A stretch of DNA of 64,000 nt, taken from the NCBI GenBank assembly GCA_023525915.1, contig CP026657.1:310001-374000 (forward strand), written 5' to 3'. The notes under the pieces are model-generated. The model saw only the letters and a list, made by a program, of their open reading frames with translations. It was not told where the DNA came from and did no database searches. Each line of letters starts with the position of its first letter. Position 1 is the first letter of the stretch. This DNA is from Acetispira formosa (nom. nud.). GTDB taxonomy: Bacteria > Desulfobacterota > Desulfarculia > Adiutricales > Adiutricaceae. A program made the position numbers and the translations under genes. This document shows positions 29,504 through 38,664 of this stretch, in pieces.

Positions 29504-31015
29504 ATGGATGAGAAAAAACTCACCTCTTCCGACCAGGAAAAATCAAAGAGCGATTTTAAAGAAAAATCAGCTGAATGGGCCTCCGGTGAAAAAAGCGAAG
29601 CGCCTGTGGACGTGACCGCGGCTGAGGCCCCTTCTCTGGTGGAAACGCCGCCCGACCGCCGGATGGACGACGATGATACTCCTAAATCGCAAGCCGTCCT
29701 GGATATTAAAGAAGCCGGCCTGACCCCGGAAGAAGCCAGCAAAGCCTCTGTGGCCATCGCGGTGGAAACAGAGAATAAAAAGAACATCCGGGTGGAGCCG
29801 GAATCCAAGACGGCCACCCAGAATCTGGCCACTGTGGCCCGCTTCCGCTGGATTCTGCTTTTCATTCTCTCCCTGGCCTCCGTCATCACCTGGGCGATTG
29901 AAGCCCAGATATCCGACCGGCCCTTCAACCTCATTGCCTGGGGCTATCTGGCCGTCACCCTGATTCTGACCATCCCCACCATGAAGTTCCTGCGTATCCC
30001 GACCCGCAGTGGTCTGGCCGCGCTCTTATGGTCAGGCACTTATGTGATTTCCGCCCTCTACGGCCCGGCGGAAAGCCTTTTCAACGGCAAGGTTCCGGCC
30101 GCCCTTCCCTGGGCCGGCCTTTTGACCCTGGTGATGCTGTGGATGGCGGTGGCCATTTGGAGAAAGGTCGGGCGCTACAAAGTCGTCGACATCGTTTTAG
30201 GCGTCATTCTGGTTTATGCGGCTCTGAGCCCGTTGCTGTCCCTGGTGGATAATATTTCGACCGGCAATGCCCTCTTCCTCAAATTCCATACCTTAAACGC
30301 CAGCCCGGCTTTCATAACCAACAGCCTCCCCTGGGTTCTGTGGCCCATGACTGTGGTGCTGGCCGTGATTCTGCCGCTCTGCGCCCTCTTCTCTTTCTGG
30401 GATCAGGGTTCGGTCCTGAAAAGACGCGGCGCGCGCCACGGCGGCGATTTCTTCCTGGCCCTGGCCTTTCTTCTGCTGATTCCTTACGGGTTCCTGTCTT
30501 ATGACAAGGCCGTCTCTGAAATGCCTGAAGCGGCCCAGTCCATTCGTTCGCTCCACCCCGCGGCTTCATCAGAGGTTGAAATCGTTCCCGCTCCGGCCGT
30601 GGAACCTCCGGTTCCTGTGGAAGTGGCCGACCCTCTGGCTGAAGCGCCGATAACGGCTCCGGCTCCTCTTATGGAGGAAGAACCTCCGGCCGTTGTCCAA
30701 GAGGAGCCGGCGCCTTTGATGGAAGAGCCTCCGGCTGAAGAAGCGGCCTCTCCGGCGGAGGAAGCTCCGGTCCAGGCCCCGGTTGAGACTGCCCCTGCCG
30801 TTGATGTACCGGCTACTGCTGACCAGAAAATAACGGAGCTGGAAAGCGCCCTGAAAGCGGCTGAAACTAAAATAGAGTCGCTGGAAAACCAGATCGGGCA
30901 GTTGACCGATGACGTGGAAAAACTGAAAAGAGGCATTACGCCCATTCCCGCCCCGCCGGAGACTCCGGCTGGAATGATTGAGGAAAACGGCGGCGATCTT
31001 TCTTCCAACACCTGA
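29504..31015 (+). CDS. Unrecognised polytopic membrane protein with C-terminal coiled coil
   Basis: No family was recognised. The 503-residue protein (ATG at 29504 with GGAG nine bases upstream; another at 29489) has a hydrophilic acidic N-terminus of about 110 residues, then about seven hydrophobic segments between residues 115 and 335 (for example WILLFILSLASVITWAI and FFLALAFLLLIPYGFLSY). A region of about 90 residues rich in Pro, Ala, Glu and Val follows (near 350-440), and then a short heptad-like coiled coil, KITELESALKAAETKIESLE. It is divergent from ubiB and convergent with the Sel1 gene. Confidence 0.8.
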   Translation: MDEKKLTSSDQEKSKSDFKEKSAEWASGEKSEAPVDVTAAEAPSLVETPPDRRMDDDDTPKSQAVLDIKEAGLTPEEASKASVAIAVETENKKNIRVEPESKTATQNLATVARFRWILLFILSLASVITWAIEAQISDRPFNLIAWGYLAVTLILTIPTMKFLRIPTRSGLAALLWSGTYVISALYGPAESLFNGKVPAALPWAGLLTLVMLWMAVAIWRKVGRYKVVDIVLGVILVYAALSPLLSLVDNISTGNALFLKFHTLNASPAFITNSLPWVLWPMTVVLAVILPLCALFSFWDQGSVLKRRGARHGGDFFLALAFLLLIPYGFLSYDKAVSEMPEAAQSIRSLHPAASSEVEIVPAPAVEPPVPVEVADPLAEAPITAPAPLMEEEPPAVVQEEPAPLMEEPPAEEAASPAEEAPVQAPVETAPAVDVPATADQKITELESALKAAETKIESLENQIGQLTDDVEKLKRGITPIPAPPETPAGMIEENGGDLSSNT

Positions 31016-31081
31016 AAAATGTAAGTCGAGTGCTGGGCTGTGCGGAGCAGCCCCGTGCCGCGACTACTTGTTCACCGGCAT

Positions 31082-31124
31082 ATAAAAAGAGTGGATTCCC
31101 AAATCGGGAATCCACTCTTTTTAT
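31082..31124. terminator. Bidirectional terminator
   Basis: The stem ATAAAAAGAGTGGATTCCC and its exact complement enclose a five-base loop, between the convergent membrane-protein and Sel1 genes. Confidence 0.9.
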
Positions 31125-31152
31125 ATGATGAGATATAATCGCGGCTGGCCGT

Positions 31153-31800
31153 CTATTTGGCCAGGGGATGGAGTGATTCCTCATGGTCGTAATACTGCCC
31201 CATCAAGGAGGTCAGTTCGGCCAAAGCCTCTTCCTTGGAAATGGAGCCGACGTTCAGCCCCAGCCAGACGCTGAACTCATCTTTTTCCAGTTGCTGACGT
31301 CCGGGGGTGCTCCATGGCTGAATGAACCTGTTGCGGTGGCTGTCATAGCCGTTGCGCCTGGATTTTTCCAATTCAGCCAACTGCTCGCGGATATCCGGGA
31401 AATTGCGCATCAGTTCGTCTTTGAGCTGTTCCTTTAACTGGCGGGCGTCGGCCAGATGGCGGGTGCTTTCCATATCCAGAAGCTGAAAAGCCACATCCCA
31501 GTCTTTGGCCACCCCCTGCCCGCGCACATACATCAGGGCCAGATTGTAAGCGGCCTGGGCATCCTTGTGCCGGGCCGCTTCGGTCAGCCATTGCCGGGCC
31601 TTTTCAAAATCCGGAGCAATCAGACGACCTTCCAGATAGCAGGTGCCCAGAACCCGCTGGGCCGGGACGTAACCGGCCTCGGCTGACTTGTTGAAATAAA
31701 ACAGAGCCAGCAAGGGATCGGCCACCCCGGAACTTGGCAGGTAGAAACGCTTGCCCATTTCAAACAGCATTTCCGGGGTTTCATTGGTAATTTCAGGCAT
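31153..31800 (-). CDS. Sel1-repeat protein
   Basis: This 215-residue protein contains about three Sel1/TPR-like helical repeats (ALFYFNKSAEAGYVPAQRVL, then ARQWLTEAARHKDAQAAYNL and the partial AFQLLDMES), with a charged C-terminal region. Such proteins are scaffolds for protein contacts. No signal peptide or membrane segment is visible, so it is probably cytoplasmic. The role is unknown. It ends against the shared terminator. Confidence 0.8.
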   Translation of the reverse strand: MPEITNETPEMLFEMGKRFYLPSSGVADPLLALFYFNKSAEAGYVPAQRVLGTCYLEGRLIAPDFEKARQWLTEAARHKDAQAAYNLALMYVRGQGVAKDWDVAFQLLDMESTRHLADARQLKEQLKDELMRNFPDIREQLAELEKSRRNGYDSHRNRFIQPWSTPGRQQLEKDEFSVWLGLNVGSISKEEALAELTSLMGQYYDHEESLHPLAK

Positions 31801-32057
31801 TGAGAAAACCTCTAAAGCCAGTACGGCGATTCTTAATTTTTGCCTATAAATGCACGGCTATGAGCCGCACAAAATGAGCGATAAATTGCCGCCCCCATTA
31901 TGACGGGGAGGCTTAGAATTGCCGGCCGGTGCTCCTCTTTCAGTATTTCCCTATATACTATGGGAATAAATTGATTAACGTTTTGTTAACATATCAGATA
32001 GAAGTTTTCGAGATTTAGAAAAAACTGGAGAGACTGTGGCCTTTCCAGCCATATTTA

Positions 32058-32765
32058 TCATACTAAATAAGAATCGAGCACCCTGACAATCGCCGCCGCA
32101 TTTTTCAGGCACTGTTCAACAATCATTTCATCGGTCAGTCTGGGTCTGCCTAGCCCGTTGGCGTAATTATCCACCGAGCAGATGGCCCCGTATTCAATTT
32201 CCATTTCCTGGGCCAGAGTCGCTTCCGAAACCATGGCCATACCCACCAGATCAGCAAAACTGCTCATCAGCTTTATTTCCGCTTTCGTCTCCAGCCGTGG
32301 CCCTTCAGTCTGCCAATAAGTTCCGCCGTTTTCAAAATGAACCTGAACCTTCCAGGCGGCTGAAGCCAGATTCTGCCGAACCCTGTTGGAAAAACCGGGG
32401 GTGAGATGTTTCCGTCGCCCCCTGATGGTCGTCACCTGAGGCTCGAAACAGATCCAATCATCAGGAATCATCAACATGCCCGGAGCCAGCGACGGCCGGA
32501 GGCTGCCGCTGGAATGAACGCCCACCACCTCACTGACGCCCAAAGTCTGCAAGGCCTTGAGGTTGGCCAGAGTATTGTACTCGTGGGGCATGAGGTAGAC
32601 ATTTTCATCAAAACCGCTGCGGCAGACGGCCGCCCATTTATCATCGGTCTTGAGAGTAACGGCCCCGTATTTCGTTTCCACCGTTTCAGTCCGGCCATTT
32701 TTTAAAGAATCGCTCAACTGGCAGGTATCACGAACAATCAGCCCCAGTTTCGGGTGCTCCGGCAT
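32058..32765 (-). CDS. MTAP/PNP-family nucleoside phosphorylase
   Basis: The family cleaves purine nucleosides or 5'-methylthioadenosine with phosphate. The 235-residue protein shows VVGVHSSGSLRPSLAPGMLMIPDDWI (phosphate/substrate region), GTYWQTEGPRLETKAEIKLM and GMAMVSEATLAQEMEIEYGAICSVDNYANG, the trimeric MTAP/PNP pattern. It is shorter at the N-terminus than typical members (near 260-290), where the first phosphate-binding loop would lie, so substrate and activity are uncertain. It starts 29 bases after map and is probably cotranscribed with it. Confidence 0.85.
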   Translation of the reverse strand: MPEHPKLGLIVRDTCQLSDSLKNGRTETVETKYGAVTLKTDDKWAAVCRSGFDENVYLMPHEYNTLANLKALQTLGVSEVVGVHSSGSLRPSLAPGMLMIPDDWICFEPQVTTIRGRRKHLTPGFSNRVRQNLASAAWKVQVHFENGGTYWQTEGPRLETKAEIKLMSSFADLVGMAMVSEATLAQEMEIEYGAICSVDNYANGLGRPRLTDEMIVEQCLKNAAAIVRVLDSYLV

Positions 32766-32794
32766 CAGGTCATCTCCTACAATAGAAACCCGCC

Positions 32795-33544
32795 CTAATT
32801 GGATAGGGTCAGGATATCATAACCGTCCGGCGTCACGGCCACGGTATGCTCGAACTGGGACGACAGTTTGCCGTCTGTGGTCACCGCCGTCCAGCCGTCC
32901 TTCAGAACCTTGATGTTATAGACGCCTTGGTTGATCATTGGTTCCACAGTGATAACCATGCCTGTTTTCAGGCGCAGACCGGAACCGCGCCGCCCGAAGT
33001 GGGCCACGCTGGGCTCTTCATGGAACTCCCGCCCCACACCGTGGCCCACGAAATCGCGGACAATGGAAAAACCCTGCGGTTCGATGAATTCCTGAATGGC
33101 CGCCCCAATATCGCCCAGCCGGGCCCCGCTTTTGATTTCGCCTATGCCCAGATACATGGACTTTTCAGTGGCTTCGGCCAGCTTTCTGGCTTCAGGGGAA
33201 ACATTGCCCACGCAATAGGTGCGGGCCGTGTCGCCATAAAAGCCGTCCAGGATGGTGGTGACGTCTATTTTGACCAGATCGCCGTCATTAATGACTCTTG
33301 GGCCAGGTATGCCGTGAACCACCACTTCATTAATGGATATGCAGGAACTGGCCGGATAGCCTTTATAGCCCAAGGTAGCCGGTATGGCCCCGTGATCCAT
33401 TATAAAATCATGAATCAGCTTGTCCATCTGGCCGGTAGTGAGGCCCGGCTTCAGATGCTCGGCCGCCAGATCGAGAGCGCGGGCGGCCAGGCGTCCGCTC
33501 TCCCGAATTTTCTCAATTTCTTCCCTGCTCTTTAAAATAATCAT
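32795..33544 (-). CDS. map: Methionine aminopeptidase type I
   Basis: Map removes the initiator methionine from nascent proteins. The 249-residue enzyme shows all five metal ligands in order: two aspartates in KIDVTTILDGFYGDTARTY, histidine in GHGVGREFHEEP, and glutamates in ITVEPM and SQFEHTVAV. CISINEVVVHGIP is the usual substrate-pocket segment. It lacks an N-terminal zinc extension, as in type Ia. It heads a two-gene unit with the nucleoside phosphorylase. Confidence 0.97.
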   Translation of the reverse strand: MIILKSREEIEKIRESGRLAARALDLAAEHLKPGLTTGQMDKLIHDFIMDHGAIPATLGYKGYPASSCISINEVVVHGIPGPRVINDGDLVKIDVTTILDGFYGDTARTYCVGNVSPEARKLAEATEKSMYLGIGEIKSGARLGDIGAAIQEFIEPQGFSIVRDFVGHGVGREFHEEPSVAHFGRRGSGLRLKTGMVITVEPMINQGVYNIKVLKDGWTAVTTDGKLSSQFEHTVAVTPDGYDILTLSN

Positions 33545-33956
33545 ATCCGGCCGCTCCCGAAATGTTGAAAAACTGAAAAAAATATCTTACCTCTGAACCT
33601 TGTTTGAAACAGTCAGAGCCATAAAGACCATTTTCTATAATAACGGATTTGATCCCTAAACACAACTTTTGCGAATAGCCCCAGCAATTTGAAAAGTAAA
33701 CTTTTTCCCCCGAACTTGTGGCGTGCAGCTAAGCAAAAAGCGTGGTTTTTGCTTCGCGAGTTGCTGTTTTGCCGTCAAAACCAGTCGCTGACGCTCCGTC
33801 TCCCTTACAGGTCGACCTGCTATTTAAAAAACTGCCATCTACATTGAGGACTGCTGAATAGCCTCACAAGTAACAAATTCTTTGAACGCCGCTTCCCGGC
33901 CGTTACTCTACATTCAGACGGGCCGCCGCCTCGGCGTTGGCGGCGGGCCCTGCCCG
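33545..33956. other. Gene-free spacer, recJ / map
   Basis: These 412 bases contain a family 1 repeat (33682-33856) and a GC-rich hairpin (GGGCCGCCGCC/GGCGGCGGGCCC, near 33920-33950) close to the recJ stop that may end its transcript. Confidence 0.6.
33682..33856 (+). repeat. Family 1 structured repeat, subtype b
   Basis: The ends start CAGCAATTTG and finish GGACTGCTG. It holds GCAAAAA-GCGTGG-TTTTTGC, TTCGCGAG and CAAAACCAGTCGCTGACG. The hairpin stem is GC closed where copy 1 has another pair. It is closest to the copy at 46.6 kb. Confidence 0.8.
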
Positions 33957-35660
33957 CTATTCGGGATTTCTGAAGTCAACAAGCCTCCAATTGGCCGACA
34001 TCTGACCCCGGTATTCCGATAGATCCAGAGTCAAGGCCACGTCCATTTCCCGGCAAACCTCGCACAAACGGGGGGCCAGATTGAAACCCACCACCTGCTG
34101 GCGGGTCAAACCGTCACTCAGGACCATTTTCAGGTGGAGCTCCCCCCCGCTGTCAGTGGGGCGGGCGTCCAGTACGTTGACCCGCCGCACCATCACCACC
34201 GGGGCGGGATTGCCCTGGCCGAAGGGCTCCAGCGCCGAGAGCGGACGGGCCAGGAGGCTGAGCTCGTTCAGCGGAGCCTCCATATCGACCCACAGGTCCG
34301 GCTCGGCCTGAAAACCATCGACCTGAAGGGCCTCATTTTCAAAGGCGGCTTTAAAATCATCCAGTTTCTCCCGCTCCAGGGACAGACCGGCGGCCTGGGA
34401 GTGTCCGCCAAAAGTCAGAAACAGGTGGCGGAGGCTGTTGAGCGCGTTATAAAGGTTGAAATTGCCGGCCGAACGGCCGCTGCCGACCGCGATTCCGTCT
34501 TCAATGCTCAAAAGAACGGTGGGCTTGCGGGTATTTTCCGCCACCCTGGAGGCCGCCAGCCCCAAAAGGCCTCTGGGCCAGTTTTCACCGGCCATAACCA
34601 CAGTGCGGCTGTCCGGCGATATTTCAGACTCCAGACGGTCAAGAGCCTCATTACATAGACGGGACTGGCCGTGATGACGCTCCTGATTCAGTTTTTCCAA
34701 CTGGGCGGCCAGATGGTTGGCCGGGGCTTCAGCCTCGGCCAAGAGCAGCTCCAGAGCCGGCTCGGCGCTGCCCAGCCGGCCGGCCGCATTCAGACGCGGA
34801 GCCAGACGGAAACCCACATCACGCGGACTGACCTTGCTGCCGCTGACCCTGGATATTTTTTTAAGGGCGGTGAGGCCGGGATTTCTGGAACTGGCCAGAA
34901 AGTTGAGGCCGTGGCGCACCATGATGCGATTGGGACCAATAAGAGGCACCAGGTCGGCAATGGTGCCTATGGCCACCAGGGAAAGATAATCCATCAGGGC
35001 CGGGCCGTCATTGGGTCCCAGGATTCCGGCTTCCTGATAATGGCGCTTGACCCCGGCCAGAAGCATAAAGGCCACCCCGACTCCGGCCGGCGGCGATTCC
35101 CGCCAGACCGGATCCCGATGCGGGTTGACGATAGCCAGAGCTTTAGGGGGTGACGGCGGCAGGTGATGGTGATCGGTAATGATGACGTCCAGCCCGGCCC
35201 CGGCGGCGGCCTCAACCGCCTCGTAGTCCGAAACGCCGTTGTCCACCGTTACAATGAGGCGGACACCCTCTTCCGCCAGAGCCAAAGCCGCCTCCGGCTT
35301 CAGTCCGTAACCGTCGGTCAGGCGGTTTGGCACCCTGGTAACCACCTGATGCCCCAGTTCCCTGAGGCCGCGCGTCAGAAGAGCGGAGGCGGTGAGGCCG
35401 TCCGCGTCGTAATCGCCGCAAACGGCCACTTTCTCATCACGGCGGCGGGCTTCCAGAAGCCTGGCCGCAGCCTTATCCATGTCGCTCAAGGTCATTGGCG
35501 CGGGCAGGCCCTTCATTTCGGCCTTAATGAATGTGCGGACCTCATCAGCTTCCTTGAACGCGCGCGCGGCCAGAAACTCGCCCAGTTTAAGGGGCTGTCC
35601 CAACTCCCCGGCCAGCGTTTCCGCCCGGCCGCGATTTATTTCGCGAAAGCGCCAGATCAT
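33957..35660 (-). CDS. recJ: Single-stranded-DNA exonuclease RecJ
   Basis: RecJ degrades single-stranded DNA 5' to 3' in recombination and repair. The 567-residue protein has the DHH-family motifs AVCGDYDADGLTASALL near residue 83, VTVDNGVSD, ITDHHHLPP and NPHRDP, then the DHHA1 motif GGHSQAAGLSLE near residue 430 and a C-terminal OB-fold region. Length fits the RecJ family. Its start overlaps the hisC stop by four bases, so it is translated with hisC. Confidence 0.95.
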   Translation of the reverse strand: MIWRFREINRGRAETLAGELGQPLKLGEFLAARAFKEADEVRTFIKAEMKGLPAPMTLSDMDKAAARLLEARRRDEKVAVCGDYDADGLTASALLTRGLRELGHQVVTRVPNRLTDGYGLKPEAALALAEEGVRLIVTVDNGVSDYEAVEAAAGAGLDVIITDHHHLPPSPPKALAIVNPHRDPVWRESPPAGVGVAFMLLAGVKRHYQEAGILGPNDGPALMDYLSLVAIGTIADLVPLIGPNRIMVRHGLNFLASSRNPGLTALKKISRVSGSKVSPRDVGFRLAPRLNAAGRLGSAEPALELLLAEAEAPANHLAAQLEKLNQERHHGQSRLCNEALDRLESEISPDSRTVVMAGENWPRGLLGLAASRVAENTRKPTVLLSIEDGIAVGSGRSAGNFNLYNALNSLRHLFLTFGGHSQAAGLSLEREKLDDFKAAFENEALQVDGFQAEPDLWVDMEAPLNELSLLARPLSALEPFGQGNPAPVVMVRRVNVLDARPTDSGGELHLKMVLSDGLTRQQVVGFNLAPRLCEVCREMDVALTLDLSEYRGQMSANWRLVDFRNPE

Positions 35661-36742
35661 AGAACAGCTTTTACCGCCCGCACCAGGGCTTCACTTTCAT
35701 TAGGCTGACCGGCATTGACCCGAAGATGTTTGCTCAGGCCGAAGGAGGTCAGTGAACGCGTTATGACCCCTTTATGCAGGACCGCCTGAAAAACATCATC
35801 CGCCGAACGCCCGTCCAGGCCGACCATCATGAAATTGGCCTCCGTCGGATACGGGTTCAGCCCCAGGGCTTTAAACTCGGCGGTCAGATAATCAAGGCTC
35901 TCCCAGGTCATTTTCAGGGTTCGCTCAATGAAATCGTCATCAGTGAGAGCGGCGGCGGCTCCCACCTGAGCCAGGGTATTCATATTAAATGGCTGGCGGA
36001 CCTTGTTAATCGCCGCAGCCAGTCCAGGGTCCATCAGGGCATAGGCCACCCGTAGGCCGGCCAGTCCGAAAACTTTGGAGAAAGTGCGCATAACCACTAC
36101 CCGCTCCGGCGATTTCAAGGCCGGCCAGTCAACTTTGGGTTTGCGGGCAAACTCGATATAAGCCTCATCCACTACCAAAAGAGCGGTTTCCGGCAGTTTC
36201 TCATAAAAGCTCAAAAGAGCCTCCGGTTCCAGATACGCCCCGGTCGGGTTGAGGGGATTGTCCAGAAAAACCAGCCGGGTGCTGTCGTCCACCAGCTTCA
36301 GGAGGGCCTCCAGGTCATGGCCATAATCGGCTGTCAATGGAGCTTCCCGCACCAGGCCGCCGGCGGCCTGAACGTTCTTTGAATACAAGGTAAAACTCGG
36401 TTTGGACATGACCGCTGAAAGACCCGGCCCGGTCAGGGCGTGAGCCAGCACCAGAATAAATTCGGAGGAGCCGTTGCCGGTGACTATCGAAGCCGGGTCG
36501 TAACCGTATTTTTCCGACAGGGCTTTTTTCAATGCCCGCGCGTCAGCGTCGCCATAGCGATGGATATTTTTCAGAGCATCGGCCATAGCCTCAAGTGCCC
36601 TTGGGGACGCACCCAGGCTGTTCTCATTGGAGGCCAGCTTGATTATGTCCGGTAAACCCAATTCGGCCTGGACATCTTCCAGGAGGCGGCCGGGCACATA
36701 AGGGGAGAGATTTTCAATAGCCTCAGGGATAATCTTGGACAT
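35657..36742 (-). CDS. hisC: Histidinol-phosphate aminotransferase
   Basis: HisC converts imidazole-acetol phosphate to histidinol phosphate with PLP. The 361-residue class I/II aminotransferase has KLASNENSLGASP near the N-terminus, LDNPLNPTGAYL, VVDEAYIEF and the PLP-lysine segment MRTFSKVFGLAGLRVAYA near residue 220. It is away from other his genes and coupled to recJ by a four-base overlap. Related PLP enzymes for aromatic amino acids cannot be fully excluded. Confidence 0.93.
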   Translation of the reverse strand: MSKIIPEAIENLSPYVPGRLLEDVQAELGLPDIIKLASNENSLGASPRALEAMADALKNIHRYGDADARALKKALSEKYGYDPASIVTGNGSSEFILVLAHALTGPGLSAVMSKPSFTLYSKNVQAAGGLVREAPLTADYGHDLEALLKLVDDSTRLVFLDNPLNPTGAYLEPEALLSFYEKLPETALLVVDEAYIEFARKPKVDWPALKSPERVVVMRTFSKVFGLAGLRVAYALMDPGLAAAINKVRQPFNMNTLAQVGAAAALTDDDFIERTLKMTWESLDYLTAEFKALGLNPYPTEANFMMVGLDGRSADDVFQAVLHKGVITRSLTSFGLSKHLRVNAGQPNESEALVRAVKAVL

Positions 36743-36749
36743 GCTTTTT

Positions 36750-36850
36750 CACCGGACAAGGCCCGGTACCTATATTAAAGTGCCGGTTTCCCATAATAGT
36801 TAATTATGCGGCGATCATGGTATGAATAGCCGCGCCCTCACCGATGGAGT
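36750..36850 (+). repeat. Family 3 intergenic repeat, divergent copy
   Basis: CCCATAATAGTTAATTATG followed by CGGCGATCATGGTATGAATAG corresponds to the family core, with several changes, directly upstream of hisC. Confidence 0.55.
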
Positions 36851-36988
36851 GCGTGGTCCACACAGAACCGGTCCGCTGTGATGTTTCAACACATTCTGGT
36901 AACTGCCAGAGCGAGAATAAGTCCGCGCTTCCATTAAAATTTTAATTTAACAAAAAAGCAGGAAAAAAGAAAGAAAAAGCGGGGGACC

Positions 36989-37071
36989 GCCGCCGGGAGA
37001 AATGTTTTTGCCCGGCGAGGTTCCGGGGGTCTTTAGTCACCTCGCCGGGCAAAAACATTTTGCCCGGCGGC
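36989..37071 (+). repeat. Family 2 long hairpin, copy 3
   Basis: Nearly perfect arms of about 32 bp enclose the loop TTCCGGGGGTCTTTAGTCA. The stem top is GGCGAGG/CCTCGCC where copy 2 has GGCTCCGG/CCGGAGCC, so both strands of the stem changed together. Confidence 0.88.
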
Positions 37072-37203
37072 TGCCTGATCGGCCTTTTTGAGAGCTGGAA
37101 AGTGTGCCAGCGAATGGGCGCCGGAAGTTTTGACACATCTGCGGGTCTAAGACTTCCCGAAATGAGGTTGTTATGGGAAAGCAATAATGCCGGATTGCCG
37201 CTC

Positions 37204-38664
37204 TTATTTATCAGTAAAGAGCCGCTGGCTGAAAAATTCGACTGTGCCCTGAAGTTTCGGGTCTTTTTTTAATTGCTGTTCCAGCTTGTTGATGGCATAA
37301 AGGGCGCTGGAATGGGTGCGTCCGAATACTTTGCCTATCTCGTCGAGAGTCCGGCCGGTCAGCTGGCGCGAAAGATACATGCCCAGAGACCGGGCCTGAT
37401 TGACCTTGCTGGAACGGTCCTTGGAAGTTATTTCCCCCACTTCCAGGTGATAGTGGCGGCAGACCATGGAGCGGACCGTCAGTGGGGTCAGTCCCTCCCC
37501 TTCCCCGTCGTCAAAAATGTAGGCCAGGGCTTCGCGGGCCATATCCATATCCACCTGACGGCCCAGAAGCTGACTCTTGGCTTTAAGGCTGACCAGGCAG
37601 CTTTCCAGCTGCCGCACGTCGCTGGTCACCCGCTCGGCCACAAATTCCAGAATGCCGCGCGACACCTTCAAATCCAGGGTTTTAGCCTTTTTAAGAAGAA
37701 TGTTCAAGCGGGTGTCATATTCCGGCGGACCTATGGGCGAGACCAGGGCGGTCGAGAGGCGCGACCTGAGCGAACGGCCCAGGCGGGGAATGTTTCTGGG
37801 CTCCTGCGGGGAAGTAAAGACGACTTTTTTCCCGCGCTCCATAAGGCAATCGAGGGTAAAACACAGTTCCGACTGAATTTTTTCCTTCCCGCCCAGGAAT
37901 TGGATTTCTTCCAGCACCAGAACATCGCAAAGCTGGCGGTATTTGGCCTTAAAATCTTCCATAGAGCTGTGGCGGATGGCGTGGGTCATCTCATTGGTGA
38001 AATCTTCAGCCGTTAGATAATAGACATTGTTGCGGGGTTTGTTCTGTAAAAAAGCCTGCCCAAGAGCCATTGAGAGGTGGCTTTTCCCCAAACCGTGATC
38101 GGAAGTGATGAAGAGAGAATCCGCGCCCAGAGCCGCCCCGGCGGCCAGAGCTTTGGCCGCTGAAAAGGCGTATAAGTTGGAATCGCCGACCACGAAATTT
38201 TCAAAGGTGAAACGGCCGTTGTTCCGCAAAGGCTGGGCCGAGCGCAGATGCCCCAGCGTGGACAATGATTCGGAAACCCGTCTGGACGGTTCAGGGGATG
38301 AAGGAGCCTTTTCAAAACAGAGGCCGTCATCAACGGAAGACCTGGAAGAATCAGACAGCTCATGATCGGCGGCAAAGGCCAGACGTGATTCAGCCTGGAA
38401 GCCGGTAGAGGCCAAAGCTGTGGATATTTCAGCGCAAAAATGACTTTTAACCCAATTCACAAAAAAATTGTTGGGACCGGCCAATACGAGCCGCCCGTCT
38501 TCGTCGCCGCGGGCTTTCAGTGGCTCTATCCAGGTTTTGAAATTGCCTGGTGAAAGCCTGTTGGCCAGGGACTGGCGGGCCGTAGCCCAGACGTTTTCCA
38601 GCTCTCCCGCGCCGACAGAGGTTTCAGTTGTGGTCAGTTCATTCTGCATAAATTCATTTTCCAT
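37204..38664 (-). CDS. dnaA: Divergent DnaA replication initiator
   Basis: The 486-residue protein has the four DnaA regions: domain I (NVWATARQSLANRLSPGNFKTWIEPL), a Ser/Pro-rich linker near 110-150, AAA+ domain III starting FTFENFVVGDSNLYAFSAAKAL, and domain IV with the helix-turn-helix RTHSSALYAINKLEQQL. The ATPase motifs are unusual: Walker A is SDHGLGKSH rather than GGVGLGKTH, and Walker B is VLVLEEIQFL rather than LLLIDDIQFL. The arginine-finger segment LRSRLS remains. dnaN does not follow. It may be a second DnaA. The start is uncertain; an ATG five codons further in is possible. Confidence 0.88.
   Translation of the reverse strand: MENEFMQNELTTTETSVGAGELENVWATARQSLANRLSPGNFKTWIEPLKARGDEDGRLVLAGPNNFFVNWVKSHFCAEISTALASTGFQAESRLAFAADHELSDSSRSSVDDGLCFEKAPSSPEPSRRVSESLSTLGHLRSAQPLRNNGRFTFENFVVGDSNLYAFSAAKALAAGAALGADSLFITSDHGLGKSHLSMALGQAFLQNKPRNNVYYLTAEDFTNEMTHAIRHSSMEDFKAKYRQLCDVLVLEEIQFLGGKEKIQSELCFTLDCLMERGKKVVFTSPQEPRNIPRLGRSLRSRLSTALVSPIGPPEYDTRLNILLKKAKTLDLKVSRGILEFVAERVTSDVRQLESCLVSLKAKSQLLGRQVDMDMAREALAYIFDDGEGEGLTPLTVRSMVCRHYHLEVGEITSKDRSSKVNQARSLGMYLSRQLTGRTLDEIGKVFGRTHSSALYAINKLEQQLKKDPKLQGTVEFFSQRLFTDK

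Larger units (their letters stand above)
36743..37203. other. Gene-free spacer, dnaA / hisC
   Basis: These 461 bases hold a divergent family 3 copy and a family 2 hairpin, listed separately, and no gene. Confidence 0.6.
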
